A stretch of DNA of 64,000 nt from Ferribacterium limneticum. Lineage in GTDB: Bacteria > Pseudomonadota > Gammaproteobacteria > Burkholderiales > Rhodocyclaceae. Position numbers and translations under genes: made by a program. The first letter of the stretch is position 1; each line of letters starts with the position of its first letter. The stretch covers positions 1,610,001 through 1,674,000 of the forward strand of contig NZ_CP075190.1 in NCBI RefSeq assembly GCF_020510585.1, read 5' to 3'. Shown here piece after piece: positions 25,620 to 35,189 of the stretch. The notes beneath the pieces are model-generated. The model was given only the letters and a program-made list of their open reading frames with translations. It was not told where the DNA came from and searched no databases.

Positions 25620-28600
25620 ATGAAGACAATGCCCGGACAGAATGCCCGCAATGGGAATCACTTGTGGATTGCCCTGGTTTCTCTGGCACTCTGCGGGTTC
25701 GTTCTGCTTGGCTATGTATTGTGGTCCGCGTATCAAGAGGTCTGGGCCGAGGCCAGGTCGATGACCAGTAGTCAGTCCGAATTGCTCGAAGCGCGATTCG
25801 ATGCGACCCTGCGGCGCGTTGACATGACACTGAACGATCTGGCCGAGCACGTTCCGAAAGAGTCATTGAATGTCGAGGCCGTCAGCCGTTTTCGTCCTGA
25901 TATGGAGAAGAAGCTCGACGGTCTGCAGCATGCATTTCCTGAAGTTGCCGGTTTTCGTATTGTGGCTCCCGATGGAAACGTGCTCTATCTCTCGGGAGGC
26001 GGTGAGTACGTAAATCTGCTTGATCGGTCATATTTCGAGATTTCCCGGAATGGAAAAGACGGGGCGATCGTTTTTTCGGAGGTCGTCAAGTCGCGCATCA
26101 CCGGCCGGGATACGATTGCTGCGGCCAGGGCCATTCGCGCATCCGACGGTCGTTTCATCGGCATGGTTAGCGCGGCGATCGAAATCGATTATTTCGAACA
26201 GTTCTTCAGTGCCTCCCGCCTCGGGGCTTCCGGTGCTGTGGCGATCCGGCGCAGCGACAACCATGCTCTGGTCCTCCGCCAACCGCCGGTGCCGGCCGAG
26301 ATCAACCGGCCACTCGATTCGTCGCATCCCGTTCATCAGTCGATCACGGCAGGAAAGCGTCAGGGTGTCCTCGAGTTTGCCGCCCAGTCCGATGGCGTGA
26401 AACGGGTTTACGGCTACCGGATGCTTGAACACTATCCGTTCTATGTATTGGCCGGCCTGTCGGAATCGGATGTGATGGCGTCATGGCGCCAGCGGACTTT
26501 CATCGTTGGCGTGTTTGGCGCTGCCCTGCTGGCTTGTCTCATGATCGTGCTCTATGAACTGTTTTGCGCCCGGCGGCGGGAGCTGGCAGCGGCCATCAAT
26601 TTGCACCGCAATGGCGAACGACTGAACGCCGCCCAGCGAATTGCCCAGCTCGGCAGTTGGGAGATCGAGCTGGCGACGATGCGGGTAACGTGCTCCGACG
26701 AGCTCTACCGGATTTTTGAAATCACCAGGGTCGAGGGCGCGGCGCCGTACGACGAGTTTCTCGTCCAGATCCATCCCGAGGACCGCGCCATTGTCGACCG
26801 AACGCTGAAGGAGTCGGTGGCGCAGGGCGAGCCGGACAGCCTGAAGCACCGGCTGGAAATGCCCGATGGCCGGATCAAGTATGTACTGGAATGCTGGGAG
26901 ACCGAGTATGGCAAGGATGGCGAGCCCTTGCGGCTTATCGGTACCTCGCAGGATATCAGCGTCCAGCACGAGACAGAGGCGCAGATGCAGTTGCTGGCCA
27001 GTGCCGTCCAGCATAGCGGTGAGGCCATCCTGATTACCGATGTTCACAACAACATCATTACGGTCAACCCGGCGTTTACGCGCCTGACGGGTTATTCCGC
27101 GGAGGAGGCGGCTGGGCGCAATCCACGCTTTCTTTCGGCCGGGCGGACGACGCCCGAAGAATATGCCCGGATGTGGGAGGACATTACAGAACGGGGTTTC
27201 TGGCAAGGCGAAATCTGGGATCGGCGCAAGGATGGCGGCATCTACCCGAAGTGGATTTCAATATCGGTCATTCGCGATGAAGAGGGGAAAATCCTCTACC
27301 ACATCGCCCACTTTACCGATGTCTCAACGGAACGCGCGACCGAGGAGCGCCTGCATCATATTGCCCACCATGACGTCCTGACCGGCCTGCTCAACCGCCT
27401 GAGCCTCAAGGGGCGGATGGATCAGGCGCTGGCAACGGCCCGCCGCGATGGTTCGCGGGTGGCCGTGATGTTCATCGACCTCGATCGCTTCAAGGTGATT
27501 AACGATACGCTCGGACATCACATGGGTGATGAACTGCTCATCGAGGTCGCCAAGCGCCTGCGTGAAAGCGTGCGCGACAGCGACGTGGTGGCGCGGCTCG
27601 GGGGCGATGAATTCGTCATCATGCTTTCCGGCGTCGACCACACCAGCTCGATAGCCCTGATCGCCGAAAAACTGGTGTTGAGCGTCGGGCATTCTTACCA
27701 GATCGGCGGCTACGATCTCTATACCTCGCCCAGTATCGGCATTGCCATTTTCCCGACCGATGGGCTCGACGGCGGGACCTTGATGAAGAACGCCGATGCC
27801 GCCATGTATCACGCCAAGGCGGCTGGCCGGAACAATTTCCAGTTTTTCGACGCCAAGATGAACGATGTGGCGGTAGATCGGCTGAAAACCGAGCACAGCC
27901 TGCGCCATGCCCTTTCCCGCGACGAGTTTCGCCTGCACTTTCAACCAATCATCGACATGGCCAGCGGCAAGGTTGCGGCTGTCGAGGCGCTGGTCCGCTG
28001 GCAGCACCCCGAAAGAGGGCTGCTGGCGCCGGCCGCCTTTATCGGTATCGCCGAGGAAACCGGGCTGATCCAGCCGCTCGGCGAATGGGTCTTGTGGGCG
28101 GCCAGCCGGCAATTGGCCGAGTTTTATGCGGCGGGACTTTCCGGCGTCAAGATGGGCATCAACATATCGGCGATCCAGATGCGCAACGGCAACCTGCCGG
28201 TCATCGCCCGCGGCATCATTGAAGCCTACAACCTGAATCCGGCCGACCTCATTTTCGAAATTACCGAGTCGGTGGCGATGGAACAGCCGCTGGAAACCGT
28301 GCGCATCCTCGATATCCTGCACAGCATGGGCATCGTTGTCGCCATCGACGATTTCGGAACGGGTTATTCATCGCTTGGCTACCTGCGCATGTTCCCACTC
28401 AAGCACCTCAAGCTGGATCGTTCCTTCGTCGAGGAAATCGGGGAAGACACCGATGGTTCGGTGATCTGCGACGCAACCATCGGGCTGGCCCACAACCTGG
28501 GCCTGAAAGTGGTGGCGGAGGGCGTCGAAACCGTCGAACAGCTTGAATACCTGCGCAGCCGCGGCTGCGATCTGGTTCAGGGTTATCTGTATAGCCGCCC

Positions 28601-28649
28601 GGTGCCGGCGGCTGAAGTGATGACCTTCATTCAGCAACACAATTCCTGA
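25620..28649 (+). CDS. Membrane PAS-GGDEF-EAL c-di-GMP protein
   Basis: 1009-residue bifunctional candidate. A membrane helix (about 10-35), a periplasmic Cache-type sensor domain, a second helix (about 290-315), two PAS domains, then GGDEF and EAL domains. The cyclase motif GGDEF is intact, with an I-site RDSD five residues before it. The EAL domain keeps EALVRW and DDFGTGYSSLGYL, so both synthesis and hydrolysis are plausible. ATG at 25620 is preferred to the upstream TTG at 25584. Ligand unknown. Confidence 0.92.
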   Translation: MKTMPGQNARNGNHLWIALVSLALCGFVLLGYVLWSAYQEVWAEARSMTSSQSELLEARFDATLRRVDMTLNDLAEHVPKESLNVEAVSRFRPDMEKKLDGLQHAFPEVAGFRIVAPDGNVLYLSGGGEYVNLLDRSYFEISRNGKDGAIVFSEVVKSRITGRDTIAAARAIRASDGRFIGMVSAAIEIDYFEQFFSASRLGASGAVAIRRSDNHALVLRQPPVPAEINRPLDSSHPVHQSITAGKRQGVLEFAAQSDGVKRVYGYRMLEHYPFYVLAGLSESDVMASWRQRTFIVGVFGAALLACLMIVLYELFCARRRELAAAINLHRNGERLNAAQRIAQLGSWEIELATMRVTCSDELYRIFEITRVEGAAPYDEFLVQIHPEDRAIVDRTLKESVAQGEPDSLKHRLEMPDGRIKYVLECWETEYGKDGEPLRLIGTSQDISVQHETEAQMQLLASAVQHSGEAILITDVHNNIITVNPAFTRLTGYSAEEAAGRNPRFLSAGRTTPEEYARMWEDITERGFWQGEIWDRRKDGGIYPKWISISVIRDEEGKILYHIAHFTDVSTERATEERLHHIAHHDVLTGLLNRLSLKGRMDQALATARRDGSRVAVMFIDLDRFKVINDTLGHHMGDELLIEVAKRLRESVRDSDVVARLGGDEFVIMLSGVDHTSSIALIAEKLVLSVGHSYQIGGYDLYTSPSIGIAIFPTDGLDGGTLMKNADAAMYHAKAAGRNNFQFFDAKMNDVAVDRLKTEHSLRHALSRDEFRLHFQPIIDMASGKVAAVEALVRWQHPERGLLAPAAFIGIAEETGLIQPLGEWVLWAASRQLAEFYAAGLSGVKMGINISAIQMRNGNLPVIARGIIEAYNLNPADLIFEITESVAMEQPLETVRILDILHSMGIVVAIDDFGTGYSSLGYLRMFPLKHLKLDRSFVEEIGEDTDGSVICDATIGLAHNLGLKVVAEGVETVEQLEYLRSRGCDLVQGYLYSRPVPAAEVMTFIQQHNS

Positions 28650-28662
28650 GCGTTAAAAAAGC

Positions 28663-28691
28663 TTGCATTGGGCTAACCTTGTTATTATGAT
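28663..28691 (+). promoter_or_regulatory. Sigma-70 promoter of the tetR-family gene
   Basis: TTGCAT (28663-28668), 17-bp spacer and TATGAT (28686-28691). The operator core starts two bases after the -10 box. Confidence 0.75.
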
Positions 28692-28722
28692 TAAAACGAA
28701 CGTATGAATCATAATAACAAGG
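28677..28722 (+). promoter_or_regulatory. TetR-family operator with 16-bp dyad
   Basis: Perfect arms CCTTGTTATTATGATT (28677-28692) and AATCATAATAACAAGG (28707-28722) flank a 14-base centre containing AAACGAACGTAT (28694-28705). The same core type occurs before the FadL gene and the fused beta-oxidation gene at 36646. Confidence 0.75.
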
Positions 28723-28731
28723 AGACTCCCC

Positions 28732-29391
28732 ATGGAAAACCGTACTGTCGATACTCGCGAACGAATTCTCGATGCCGGCGAGCGTCTGTTCATGGCGCAT
28801 GGCTACGAGGGCACGTCGATGCGCCAGATTACCGGCGAGGCCGGCGTCAATCTGGCGGCGGTGAATTATCACTTCGGCTCGAAAGAGTCGTTGATGCAGG
28901 AAGTTTTCCGGCGTCGCCTTGACTGGCTCAATGAGGAGCGCATGCGCGTGCTGGACGAACTGGAAGCCGAGGCGGCTGGCCAGGCAGTCAAGCCGTCGGC
29001 CATCGTTGACGCCTTCTTCGGTACGCTGCTGCGCATGGCCGGCGATGAGAATCGTGGCGGCATGACCTTCCTGCGTTTGCTGGGGCGGACGCTGACTGAA
29101 CCTTCGGAGTTTATCCGCGCCTTCCTGGCCCACGAATACCAGGTGGTCATGGATCGCTACAAGGAGGCGCTGTTCAAGGCGCTGCCCGAGGTGCCCAAGG
29201 CCGAGATTGTCTGGCGCTTCCACTTCATGCTTGGCGCCACGTCCTACGCCATTGCCGGTACCGATGCCCTGCGTCTGGTCACCGACTGGCAGATCGAGGA
29301 CGAGGATTCGACGGATCGCCTGGATCGCCTGGTACCGCGCCTGATGTCCTTCCTGCTTGGTGGCCTGCGCGCCCCATTGCCGCAATTCTAG
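28732..29391 (+). CDS. TetR-family regulator of fatty-acid degradation
   Basis: 219-residue TetR protein. The N-terminal helix-turn-helix (residues 8-55) has TRERILDAGERLFMAHGYEG and VNYHFGSKESL. The C-terminal ligand domain resembles regulators sensing acyl-CoA. It directly precedes fadE, and its likely operator recurs at the FadL gene and at the fusion gene at 36646, so it probably represses its own gene and the beta-oxidation set, like PsrA/FadP-type repressors. GGAGA gives the ribosome site. Confidence 0.88.
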   Translation: MENRTVDTRERILDAGERLFMAHGYEGTSMRQITGEAGVNLAAVNYHFGSKESLMQEVFRRRLDWLNEERMRVLDELEAEAAGQAVKPSAIVDAFFGTLLRMAGDENRGGMTFLRLLGRTLTEPSEFIRAFLAHEYQVVMDRYKEALFKALPEVPKAEIVWRFHFMLGATSYAIAGTDALRLVTDWQIEDEDSTDRLDRLVPRLMSFLLGGLRAPLPQF

Positions 29392-29395
29392 GTTG

Positions 29396-29432
29396 CTGCG
29401 GTCAACCGGAAATAATGACCAAAATTAAAAAG
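29396..29432 (+). repeat. Dispersed 36-bp element, copy 4
   Basis: CTGCGGTCAACCGGAAATAA then a right block GACCAAAATTAAAA, between the regulator gene stop and the ribosome site of fadE. Confidence 0.75.
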
Positions 29433-29452
29433 ACGTAAAAGGAGACAACAGC

Positions 29453-31807
29453 ATGTTCAACAACCTCATCCCTCTGCTTGGGGCGCTTGCCCTGGTGGCT
29501 TTGGCCGGGTTGGTTTTGCTTCGGCCCTTGCGCCGAAGCATCATCACCCGGCCCATTTTTTCCACCTATCGCAAGGTGCTGCCGCAGATGTCGGATACCG
29601 AACGCGATGCGCTCGAAGCCGGGACGGTCTGGTGGGAGGGCGAGTTGTTCCGCGGCCAGCCGGACTGGCAGAAGCTACATGCCTATCCGCAGCCCAAGCT
29701 GACGTCGGCCGAGCAGTCCTTTCTCGACAACGAATGCGAAGAAGCTTGTCGTCTCGTTGATGACTGGAAAGTGACGCACGAACTCTACGACCTGCCGACC
29801 GAAGCCTGGCGCTACATCAAGGACAAGGGCTTCCTTGGCATGATCATCCCGAAGAAATACGGCGGTCTGGAGTTTTCGGCCTACGCCCACTCGCAGGTGG
29901 TGACCAAGCTGTCGACGCGCTCCAGTGCGCTGTCGGTCTCGGTCATGGTGCCCAATTCGCTCGGCCCGGCCGAACTGCTGCTGCACTACGGCACCGACGC
30001 GCAGAAGAACCACTACCTGCCGCGTCTGGCCAAGGGTATCGAGGTGCCGGCTTTTGCGCTGACCAGCCCGTGGGCCGGCTCCGATGCCGCCTCGATTCCC
30101 GATGCCGGCGTCGTCTGCAAGGGCATGTATCAGGGCAAGGAAGTGCTCGGCATGCGCGTCTCGTGGGACAAGCGTTACATCACGCTGGCCCCGGTGTGCA
30201 CGGTGTTCGGCCTGGCCTTCCACCTTTATGATCCGGACGGCCTGCTCGGCGACAAGAAGCACATCGGCATCACCTGCGCACTGGTCCCTTATGACCATCC
30301 GGGCGTCGAAACCGGTCGTCGCCACTTCCCGCTCAACGCCATGTTCATGAATGGCCCGACGCGTGGCAAGGACGTTTTCATGCCGCTCGATTTCATTATT
30401 GGCGGTCCGGAAAAGGCTGGTCACGGCTGGCGGATGTTGATGGAGTGCCTGGCGGCGGGCCGGTCGATTTCGCTGCCATCTTCCAATACCGGCATGGCTC
30501 AGATGACGGCGCGCGCCGTTGGCGGTTATGCCCGCGTGCGTTCGCAGTTCAAGATGGCTGTCGGCAAGTTCGAGGGTGTCGAAGAAGCGCTGACCCGCAT
30601 CGGCGCCTACACCTACATGATGGACGCCGTGCGCAAGATGACGGCTGGTGCCGTCGATCTCGGCGAAAAGCCGTCGGTCGTTTCGGCCATCGCCAAATAC
30701 CACGTCACCGAGCGCGCCCGTCAGGTGGTTAATGACGGCATGGATGTCATCGGCGGCAAGGGCATCTGTCTTGGCCCGTCGAATTTCCTTGGTCGGGCCT
30801 ACGAGCAGGTGCCGATCGGCATCACGGTCGAAGGCGCCAACATTTTGACCCGCTCGCTGATCATCTTCGGCCAGGGCGCCATCCGTTGCCATCCGTATTT
30901 GCTGCCGGAAATGCAGGCGGCGCAGAATCCCGATCAGAAGCAGGGTCTGGTCGATTTCGACAAGGCGCTGTTCGGCCACATTGGCTTTACCATCAAGAAC
31001 GGCATTCGTGCCTTGTGGCTGGGCATGACCGGTTCGCACTTTGCCACGGTCAACGTCGATACGGCGCCGGAAATGAAGCGTTATTACCAGCAACTGACGC
31101 GCTTCTCGGCAGCCTTCGCCTTCATGGCCGACATCTCGCTGCTGGTCCTCGGCGGCAGCGTCAAACGGCGCGAAAAACTGTCGGCCCGTCTTGGCGACAT
31201 CCTCGCCCAGATGTATCTGATTTCCTGCACGCTCAAGCGCTACGAGGAAGAAGGCCGCCAGGTGGAGGATGCGCCGCTCGCCCACTGGGCGATCTGGGAC
31301 GCGATGTACAAGGCGCAGGAAGCCTTCGATGGCGTCATCGCCAACTTCCCGATCCGTTTCATCGCGGCCTTCCTGCATCGCTCGATCTTCCCGTGGGGCC
31401 ATCCGTATGTCGTGCCATCGGATGAGGTCGGCCATCAGGTCGCCAAGGCCTTGATCGCGCCATCTGCCACTCGCGACCGGCTGACTGCCGAATGCTATCT
31501 GCCGCTGGTCGAGAGCGAACCGGTTGGTGCCATCGAGTTGGCGCTCAAGGCAACGCTGCTCGCCGAGCCGATCGAAGCCCGGATTCGCGCTGCCGAAAAG
31601 GACGGGCAGTTCGACAACAATCCGCTGGCCAATGTCCGTGATATCGCCATTGTCGCCTTCGAGGCCGGGGTGATTTCCGCTGCCGATTACGAAATCATGA
31701 AGCAGCGCAATCACCTGCGCGACATCGTCGTGCATGTCGATGATTTTCCGTTTGACTACGGCGTCGCCACGGCCAACAAGCCGGCCGAATGCCGGATGGC
31801 GGCCTGA
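29453..31807 (+). CDS. fadE: Acyl-CoA dehydrogenase FadE type
   Basis: 784-residue large acyl-CoA dehydrogenase, near the length of E. coli FadE. One or two N-terminal hydrophobic segments (residues 5-28) suggest membrane association. The core shows MIIPKKYGGLEFSAYAHSQV, FALTSPWAGSDA and MDVIGGKGICLGPSNFLGRA. It performs the first oxidation of fatty acyl-CoA. AAGGAG lies before the start. The thiolase gene follows three bases after the stop. Confidence 0.93.
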   Translation: MFNNLIPLLGALALVALAGLVLLRPLRRSIITRPIFSTYRKVLPQMSDTERDALEAGTVWWEGELFRGQPDWQKLHAYPQPKLTSAEQSFLDNECEEACRLVDDWKVTHELYDLPTEAWRYIKDKGFLGMIIPKKYGGLEFSAYAHSQVVTKLSTRSSALSVSVMVPNSLGPAELLLHYGTDAQKNHYLPRLAKGIEVPAFALTSPWAGSDAASIPDAGVVCKGMYQGKEVLGMRVSWDKRYITLAPVCTVFGLAFHLYDPDGLLGDKKHIGITCALVPYDHPGVETGRRHFPLNAMFMNGPTRGKDVFMPLDFIIGGPEKAGHGWRMLMECLAAGRSISLPSSNTGMAQMTARAVGGYARVRSQFKMAVGKFEGVEEALTRIGAYTYMMDAVRKMTAGAVDLGEKPSVVSAIAKYHVTERARQVVNDGMDVIGGKGICLGPSNFLGRAYEQVPIGITVEGANILTRSLIIFGQGAIRCHPYLLPEMQAAQNPDQKQGLVDFDKALFGHIGFTIKNGIRALWLGMTGSHFATVNVDTAPEMKRYYQQLTRFSAAFAFMADISLLVLGGSVKRREKLSARLGDILAQMYLISCTLKRYEEEGRQVEDAPLAHWAIWDAMYKAQEAFDGVIANFPIRFIAAFLHRSIFPWGHPYVVPSDEVGHQVAKALIAPSATRDRLTAECYLPLVESEPVGAIELALKATLLAEPIEARIRAAEKDGQFDNNPLANVRDIAIVAFEAGVISAADYEIMKQRNHLRDIVVHVDDFPFDYGVATANKPAECRMAA

Positions 31808-31809
31808 AT

Positions 31810-33093
31810 ATGAGTAAAACCATTTACGTCGTTGATGGCGCCCGCTCGCCCTTCCTCAAGGCGCAGAAAGGACCGGGCGTGTTTGCCGCATCCGACCTCG
31901 CCACCCAGGCTGGCCGGGCTTTGCTGCTGCGCCAGCCCTTCGAACCGAGCGATCTCGACGAAGTCATTCTCGGCTGCGCCGCGCCCTCGCCGGACGAAAC
32001 CAACATCGGCCGCATGGTCGCCCTGCGCCTTGGCTGCGGCCAAAAGGTGCCGGGCTGGACGGTGATGCGTAACTGCGCCTCCGGCATGCAGGCCATCGAT
32101 TCGGCGATTGCCAACATCCAGGGTGGACGTTCCGAACTCGTGCTGGCCGGCGGCGTCGATGCGTTGTCACGGGCGCCGCTGCTCTATTCGGACGCCATGG
32201 TGCGCTGGTTCGCCGGCATGATGAGCTTGCGTACGGTCAACCAGAAAATTGGCCATTTTTTGAAATTGCCGCTGGCCGAGTTGTTGAAGCCGGTGATCGG
32301 TTTGATGAAGGGCCTGACCGATCCGGTCGTCGGCCTGCTCATGGGCCAGACCGCGGAAAATATCGCCTGGAAATTCGGCATCAATCGCCAGCAGATGGAC
32401 GAGTTCGCCGTCAAAAGCCATTTGAAAGCGATGTCGGCGCGGGCGGCCGGCTATTACAGCGAGATCGTTCCGGTCATCGACAGCCAGGGCAAGGTATACG
32501 CTGAAGATGACGGCGTTCGCGCCGACGCCAGCATGGCCGGCATGGCCAAGCTCAAGCCTTTCTTCGACAAGAAATACGGCAACATCACGGCGGCCAACAG
32601 CTCGCAGATCACCGACGGCGCCGCCTGGGTGATCCTCGCGTCGGAAGAGGCCGTGCAGAAATGGGGCCTCAATCCCATCGGCAAGATCGTCGACAGCGAA
32701 TGGGCCGGCCTCGACCCGGCGCTGATGGGCCTCGGTCCGGTGCATGCCACGACACCGATCCTGCAACGCCACGGCCTGGGCCTCAACGATATCGATTACT
32801 GGGAACTCAACGAAGCTTTCGCGGCGCAAGTCATTGGCTGCCAGAGGGCATGGGAATCCGACGAATACTGCCGCGAACAGCTCGACCTGCCCGGCGCCTT
32901 GGGCAGCCTGGACGATGAAAAGCTCAACGTCGATGGCGGCGCCATCGCCATCGGCCATCCGGTCGGCGCCTCGGGGGCGCGCATCGTGCTGCATCTGCTC
33001 AATGTCTTGCGCCGGAACAAGGCCAAACGCGGGATTGCCACGATTTGCATCGGTGGCGGCCTCGGCGGCGCCATGCTCGTGGAGTCGCTATGA
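31810..33093 (+). CDS. Acetyl-CoA C-acyltransferase (FadI-like thiolase)
   Basis: 427-residue thiolase that cleaves 3-ketoacyl-CoA. Nucleophile Cys89 (MRNCASGMQAID), NEAFAAQV, the catalytic His in AIGHPVGASG and the C-terminal CIGGGLGG are all present. ATG at 31810 (MSKTIYVVDGARSPF) is the natural start. A stretch at 32232-32267, encoding TVNQKIGHFLKL, matches the dispersed element in DNA but aligns without a gap to the equivalent thiolase region as I recall it. Operon with fadE and the downstream fusion enzyme. Confidence 0.93.
   Translation: MSKTIYVVDGARSPFLKAQKGPGVFAASDLATQAGRALLLRQPFEPSDLDEVILGCAAPSPDETNIGRMVALRLGCGQKVPGWTVMRNCASGMQAIDSAIANIQGGRSELVLAGGVDALSRAPLLYSDAMVRWFAGMMSLRTVNQKIGHFLKLPLAELLKPVIGLMKGLTDPVVGLLMGQTAENIAWKFGINRQQMDEFAVKSHLKAMSARAAGYYSEIVPVIDSQGKVYAEDDGVRADASMAGMAKLKPFFDKKYGNITAANSSQITDGAAWVILASEEAVQKWGLNPIGKIVDSEWAGLDPALMGLGPVHATTPILQRHGLGLNDIDYWELNEAFAAQVIGCQRAWESDEYCREQLDLPGALGSLDDEKLNVDGGAIAIGHPVGASGARIVLHLLNVLRRNKAKRGIATICIGGGLGGAMLVESL
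32232..32267 (+). repeat. Intragenic copy of the dispersed element in the thiolase gene
   Basis: TACGGTCAACCAGAAAATT, then GGCCA, then TTTGAAATT: left and right blocks match the element, with small differences in the A/T runs. It is read in frame as T-V-N-Q-K. Confidence 0.6.
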
Positions 33094-33100
33094 AAACCAT

Positions 33101-33136
33101 TTTCAATTTTGGGCATTTTTTCCGGTTGACCGTAGC
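33101..33136 (-). repeat. Dispersed 36-bp element, copy 5
   Basis: On the minus strand GCTACGGTCAACCGGAAAAA followed by a right block CCCAAAATTGAAA. It occupies most of the 61-bp gap between thiolase and fusion enzyme. Confidence 0.85.
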
Positions 33137-33154
33137 AACGAGGGAGATCGGCGC

Positions 33155-35056
33155 ATGAAACACTGGCAACTGACCAAGGAAGAAAACGGCATCGTCGTCG
33201 CCATCTTCGACAAGGCCGGCGAATCGGCCAACTCTTTATCGGCCGAAGTCATGGCCGAATTCGGCGAGATCCTCGACCAACTCGACAAGCAGCCGCCCAA
33301 GGGCCTGATTGTCCGTTCCGGCAAGGAAGCTGGCTTCATTGCCGGCGCCGATATCGAGGAATTCTCGCAACTCGATTCCGCGGAAAAGGGCAGGGCGCTC
33401 GTGACGCGTGGCTGGAACCTGTTCAACCGGCTGGCTGCCGTGCCCTACCCGACGCTGGCGCTGGTTCGTGGCCACTGCCTGGGCGGCGGTCTGGAGCTGG
33501 CGCTGGCTTGCCGCTATCTGCTGGCGGTCGACGAATCCGGCACCAAGATGGGTCTGCCCGAAGTCATGCTCGGCATCTTCCCGGGCTGGGGCGGCATGCT
33601 GCGGCTACCGAAACGCGTCGGCCCGGCGGCCGCACTCGACATGATGCTGACCGGCAAGACCATCGATGCCAAACGCGCCAAAAAAATGGGTCTGGCCGAC
33701 GATTGCGTGCCGCCACGCGTCATCGAAATGGCCGCCCGCCAACTGCTGCTCTCCGGCCAGCCGCGTCGGTCGCTGCCTTTCATGCAGCGCTTGCTCAACG
33801 GCCCGCTCAAGTCAATCGTCGCCAACGGCGCCCGCAAGCAGGTAGCGAAAAAGGCGCGTCCGGAACACTACCCGGCGCCCTACGCCATCATCGATCTATG
33901 GGAAAAGCATGACGGCAACGCACTGGCCGCACCGGAGATCATCGACCGCATCATCACCTCGCCGACGGCGCGCAATCTGGTCCGTGTTTATCACCTGCAG
34001 GAACGGCTCAAGGGATTCGGCAAGTCTTCTGATTTCAAGGCCAAACGCGTGCACGTCATCGGCGCTGGCGTCATGGGCGGCGATATCGCTGCCTGGTGTG
34101 CCCTGCGTGGCATGACGGTCACGCTGCAGGACCAGGCGCTGGAACGCATCGCGCCGGCCCTGAAACGAGCGCACGCGCTGTTCAGCAAACGCCTGCGCGA
34201 GCCGCTCAAGATTCGCGACGCCTTCGACCGCCTGATTCCCGACCCGAATGGCGACGGTGTGGCCCACGCCGATGTCGTCATCGAAGCCATCTTCGAAAAC
34301 GTCGAGGCCAAGCACGCGTTGTTCAAGTCGCTCGAACCGCGAATGAAGCCGGGGGCCGTGCTCGCCACCAACACCTCCAGCCTCAAGCTTGAAGACCTGC
34401 GCACGGTTCTGCAACAACCGCAGCGTCTGGTCGGCATCCACTTCTTCAACCCGGTGGCGATGATGCCGCTGGTCGAAGTCGTCGAAGCCGACCGGGCCGA
34501 TCCGGCTGCCGTGCAAGCCGCCTGTGCGTTTGTAAAACAGATCGACAAGCTGCCGCTGCCGGTCAAGAGCGAGCCTGGCTTCCTGGTCAACGCTGTGCTC
34601 GCGCCCTACATGCTGGCCGCCATGCGCGCGGTCGACGAGGGTGTTTCGCCGGAAACGGTGGACGAAGCGATGCTCGCTTTCGGCATGCCGATGGGGCCGA
34701 TCGAACTGGTCGACACCGTCGGCCTCGACATCGCCATGGCCGCCGGCAAGCAACTGGCTGGTGGCGCCGAAGCGCCGCGCTGCCTGATCGAGCGCGTCGA
34801 CAAAGGCCTGCTCGGCAAGAAGAGCGGGCAGGGCTTCTACGACTGGTCCTCGGGCAAGGCCGCCAAGGCTGCGGCGGGCAGCGTACCGGCCGGACTGGCC
34901 GGGCGACTGATCGCTCCGCTGATCGATCGGGTCGAAAAACTGGTTGCTGATGGTGTTGTTGCCGATTCAGAACTGGCTGATGCCGGGGTAATTTTCGGCA
35001 CGGGTTTTGCCCCCTTCACCGGCGGCCCCATGCACTTTCGGCGGGGCACGGAATAA
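33155..35056 (+). CDS. Enoyl-CoA hydratase/3-hydroxyacyl-CoA dehydrogenase (FadJ-like)
   Basis: 633-residue bifunctional beta-oxidation enzyme in the classical order. The N-terminal crotonase domain shows GKEAGFIAGADIEEF, RGHCLGGGLELALACRYL and GLPEVMLGIFPGWGG with both catalytic Glu regions. The dehydrogenase half begins at VHVIGAGVMGGDIAAWCA and has GIHFFNPVAMMPLVEVV. It is somewhat shorter than E. coli FadJ because the C terminus is reduced. ATG at 33155 follows AGGGAGA; the longer upstream frame lies in the thiolase gene. Confidence 0.93.
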   Translation: MKHWQLTKEENGIVVAIFDKAGESANSLSAEVMAEFGEILDQLDKQPPKGLIVRSGKEAGFIAGADIEEFSQLDSAEKGRALVTRGWNLFNRLAAVPYPTLALVRGHCLGGGLELALACRYLLAVDESGTKMGLPEVMLGIFPGWGGMLRLPKRVGPAAALDMMLTGKTIDAKRAKKMGLADDCVPPRVIEMAARQLLLSGQPRRSLPFMQRLLNGPLKSIVANGARKQVAKKARPEHYPAPYAIIDLWEKHDGNALAAPEIIDRIITSPTARNLVRVYHLQERLKGFGKSSDFKAKRVHVIGAGVMGGDIAAWCALRGMTVTLQDQALERIAPALKRAHALFSKRLREPLKIRDAFDRLIPDPNGDGVAHADVVIEAIFENVEAKHALFKSLEPRMKPGAVLATNTSSLKLEDLRTVLQQPQRLVGIHFFNPVAMMPLVEVVEADRADPAAVQAACAFVKQIDKLPLPVKSEPGFLVNAVLAPYMLAAMRAVDEGVSPETVDEAMLAFGMPMGPIELVDTVGLDIAMAAGKQLAGGAEAPRCLIERVDKGLLGKKSGQGFYDWSSGKAAKAAAGSVPAGLAGRLIAPLIDRVEKLVADGVVADSELADAGVIFGTGFAPFTGGPMHFRRGTE

Positions 35057-35072
35057 CAGTGTTGTTTATTTC

Positions 35073-35110
35073 CAACGAGCGTTTGAAATATTGCAATTCA
35101 AACGGCGTTT
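35073..35110 (+). promoter_or_regulatory. Candidate TetR-family operators before the FadL gene
   Basis: CAACGAGCGTTTGAA (35073-35087) and the opposed ATTCAAACGGCGTTT (35096-35110) resemble the operator core AAACG-NN-CGTTTGAAT seen at 28694 and 36590. The second has a one-base centre. The gap 35057-35189 holds nothing else clear. Confidence 0.55.
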
Positions 35111-35189
35111 CACACGCTTGTTTAAGATTTAATCGTAGTAGCAGTGACGGGAGAATTCCTCCCAACATAACAAAACAGGAGACAAATCA

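Noticed and set aside
29675..31735. 686-residue open frame on the minus strand across fadE
   Set aside because: Composition rich in His/Arg/Asp with no domain; antisense shadow of an intact fadE.
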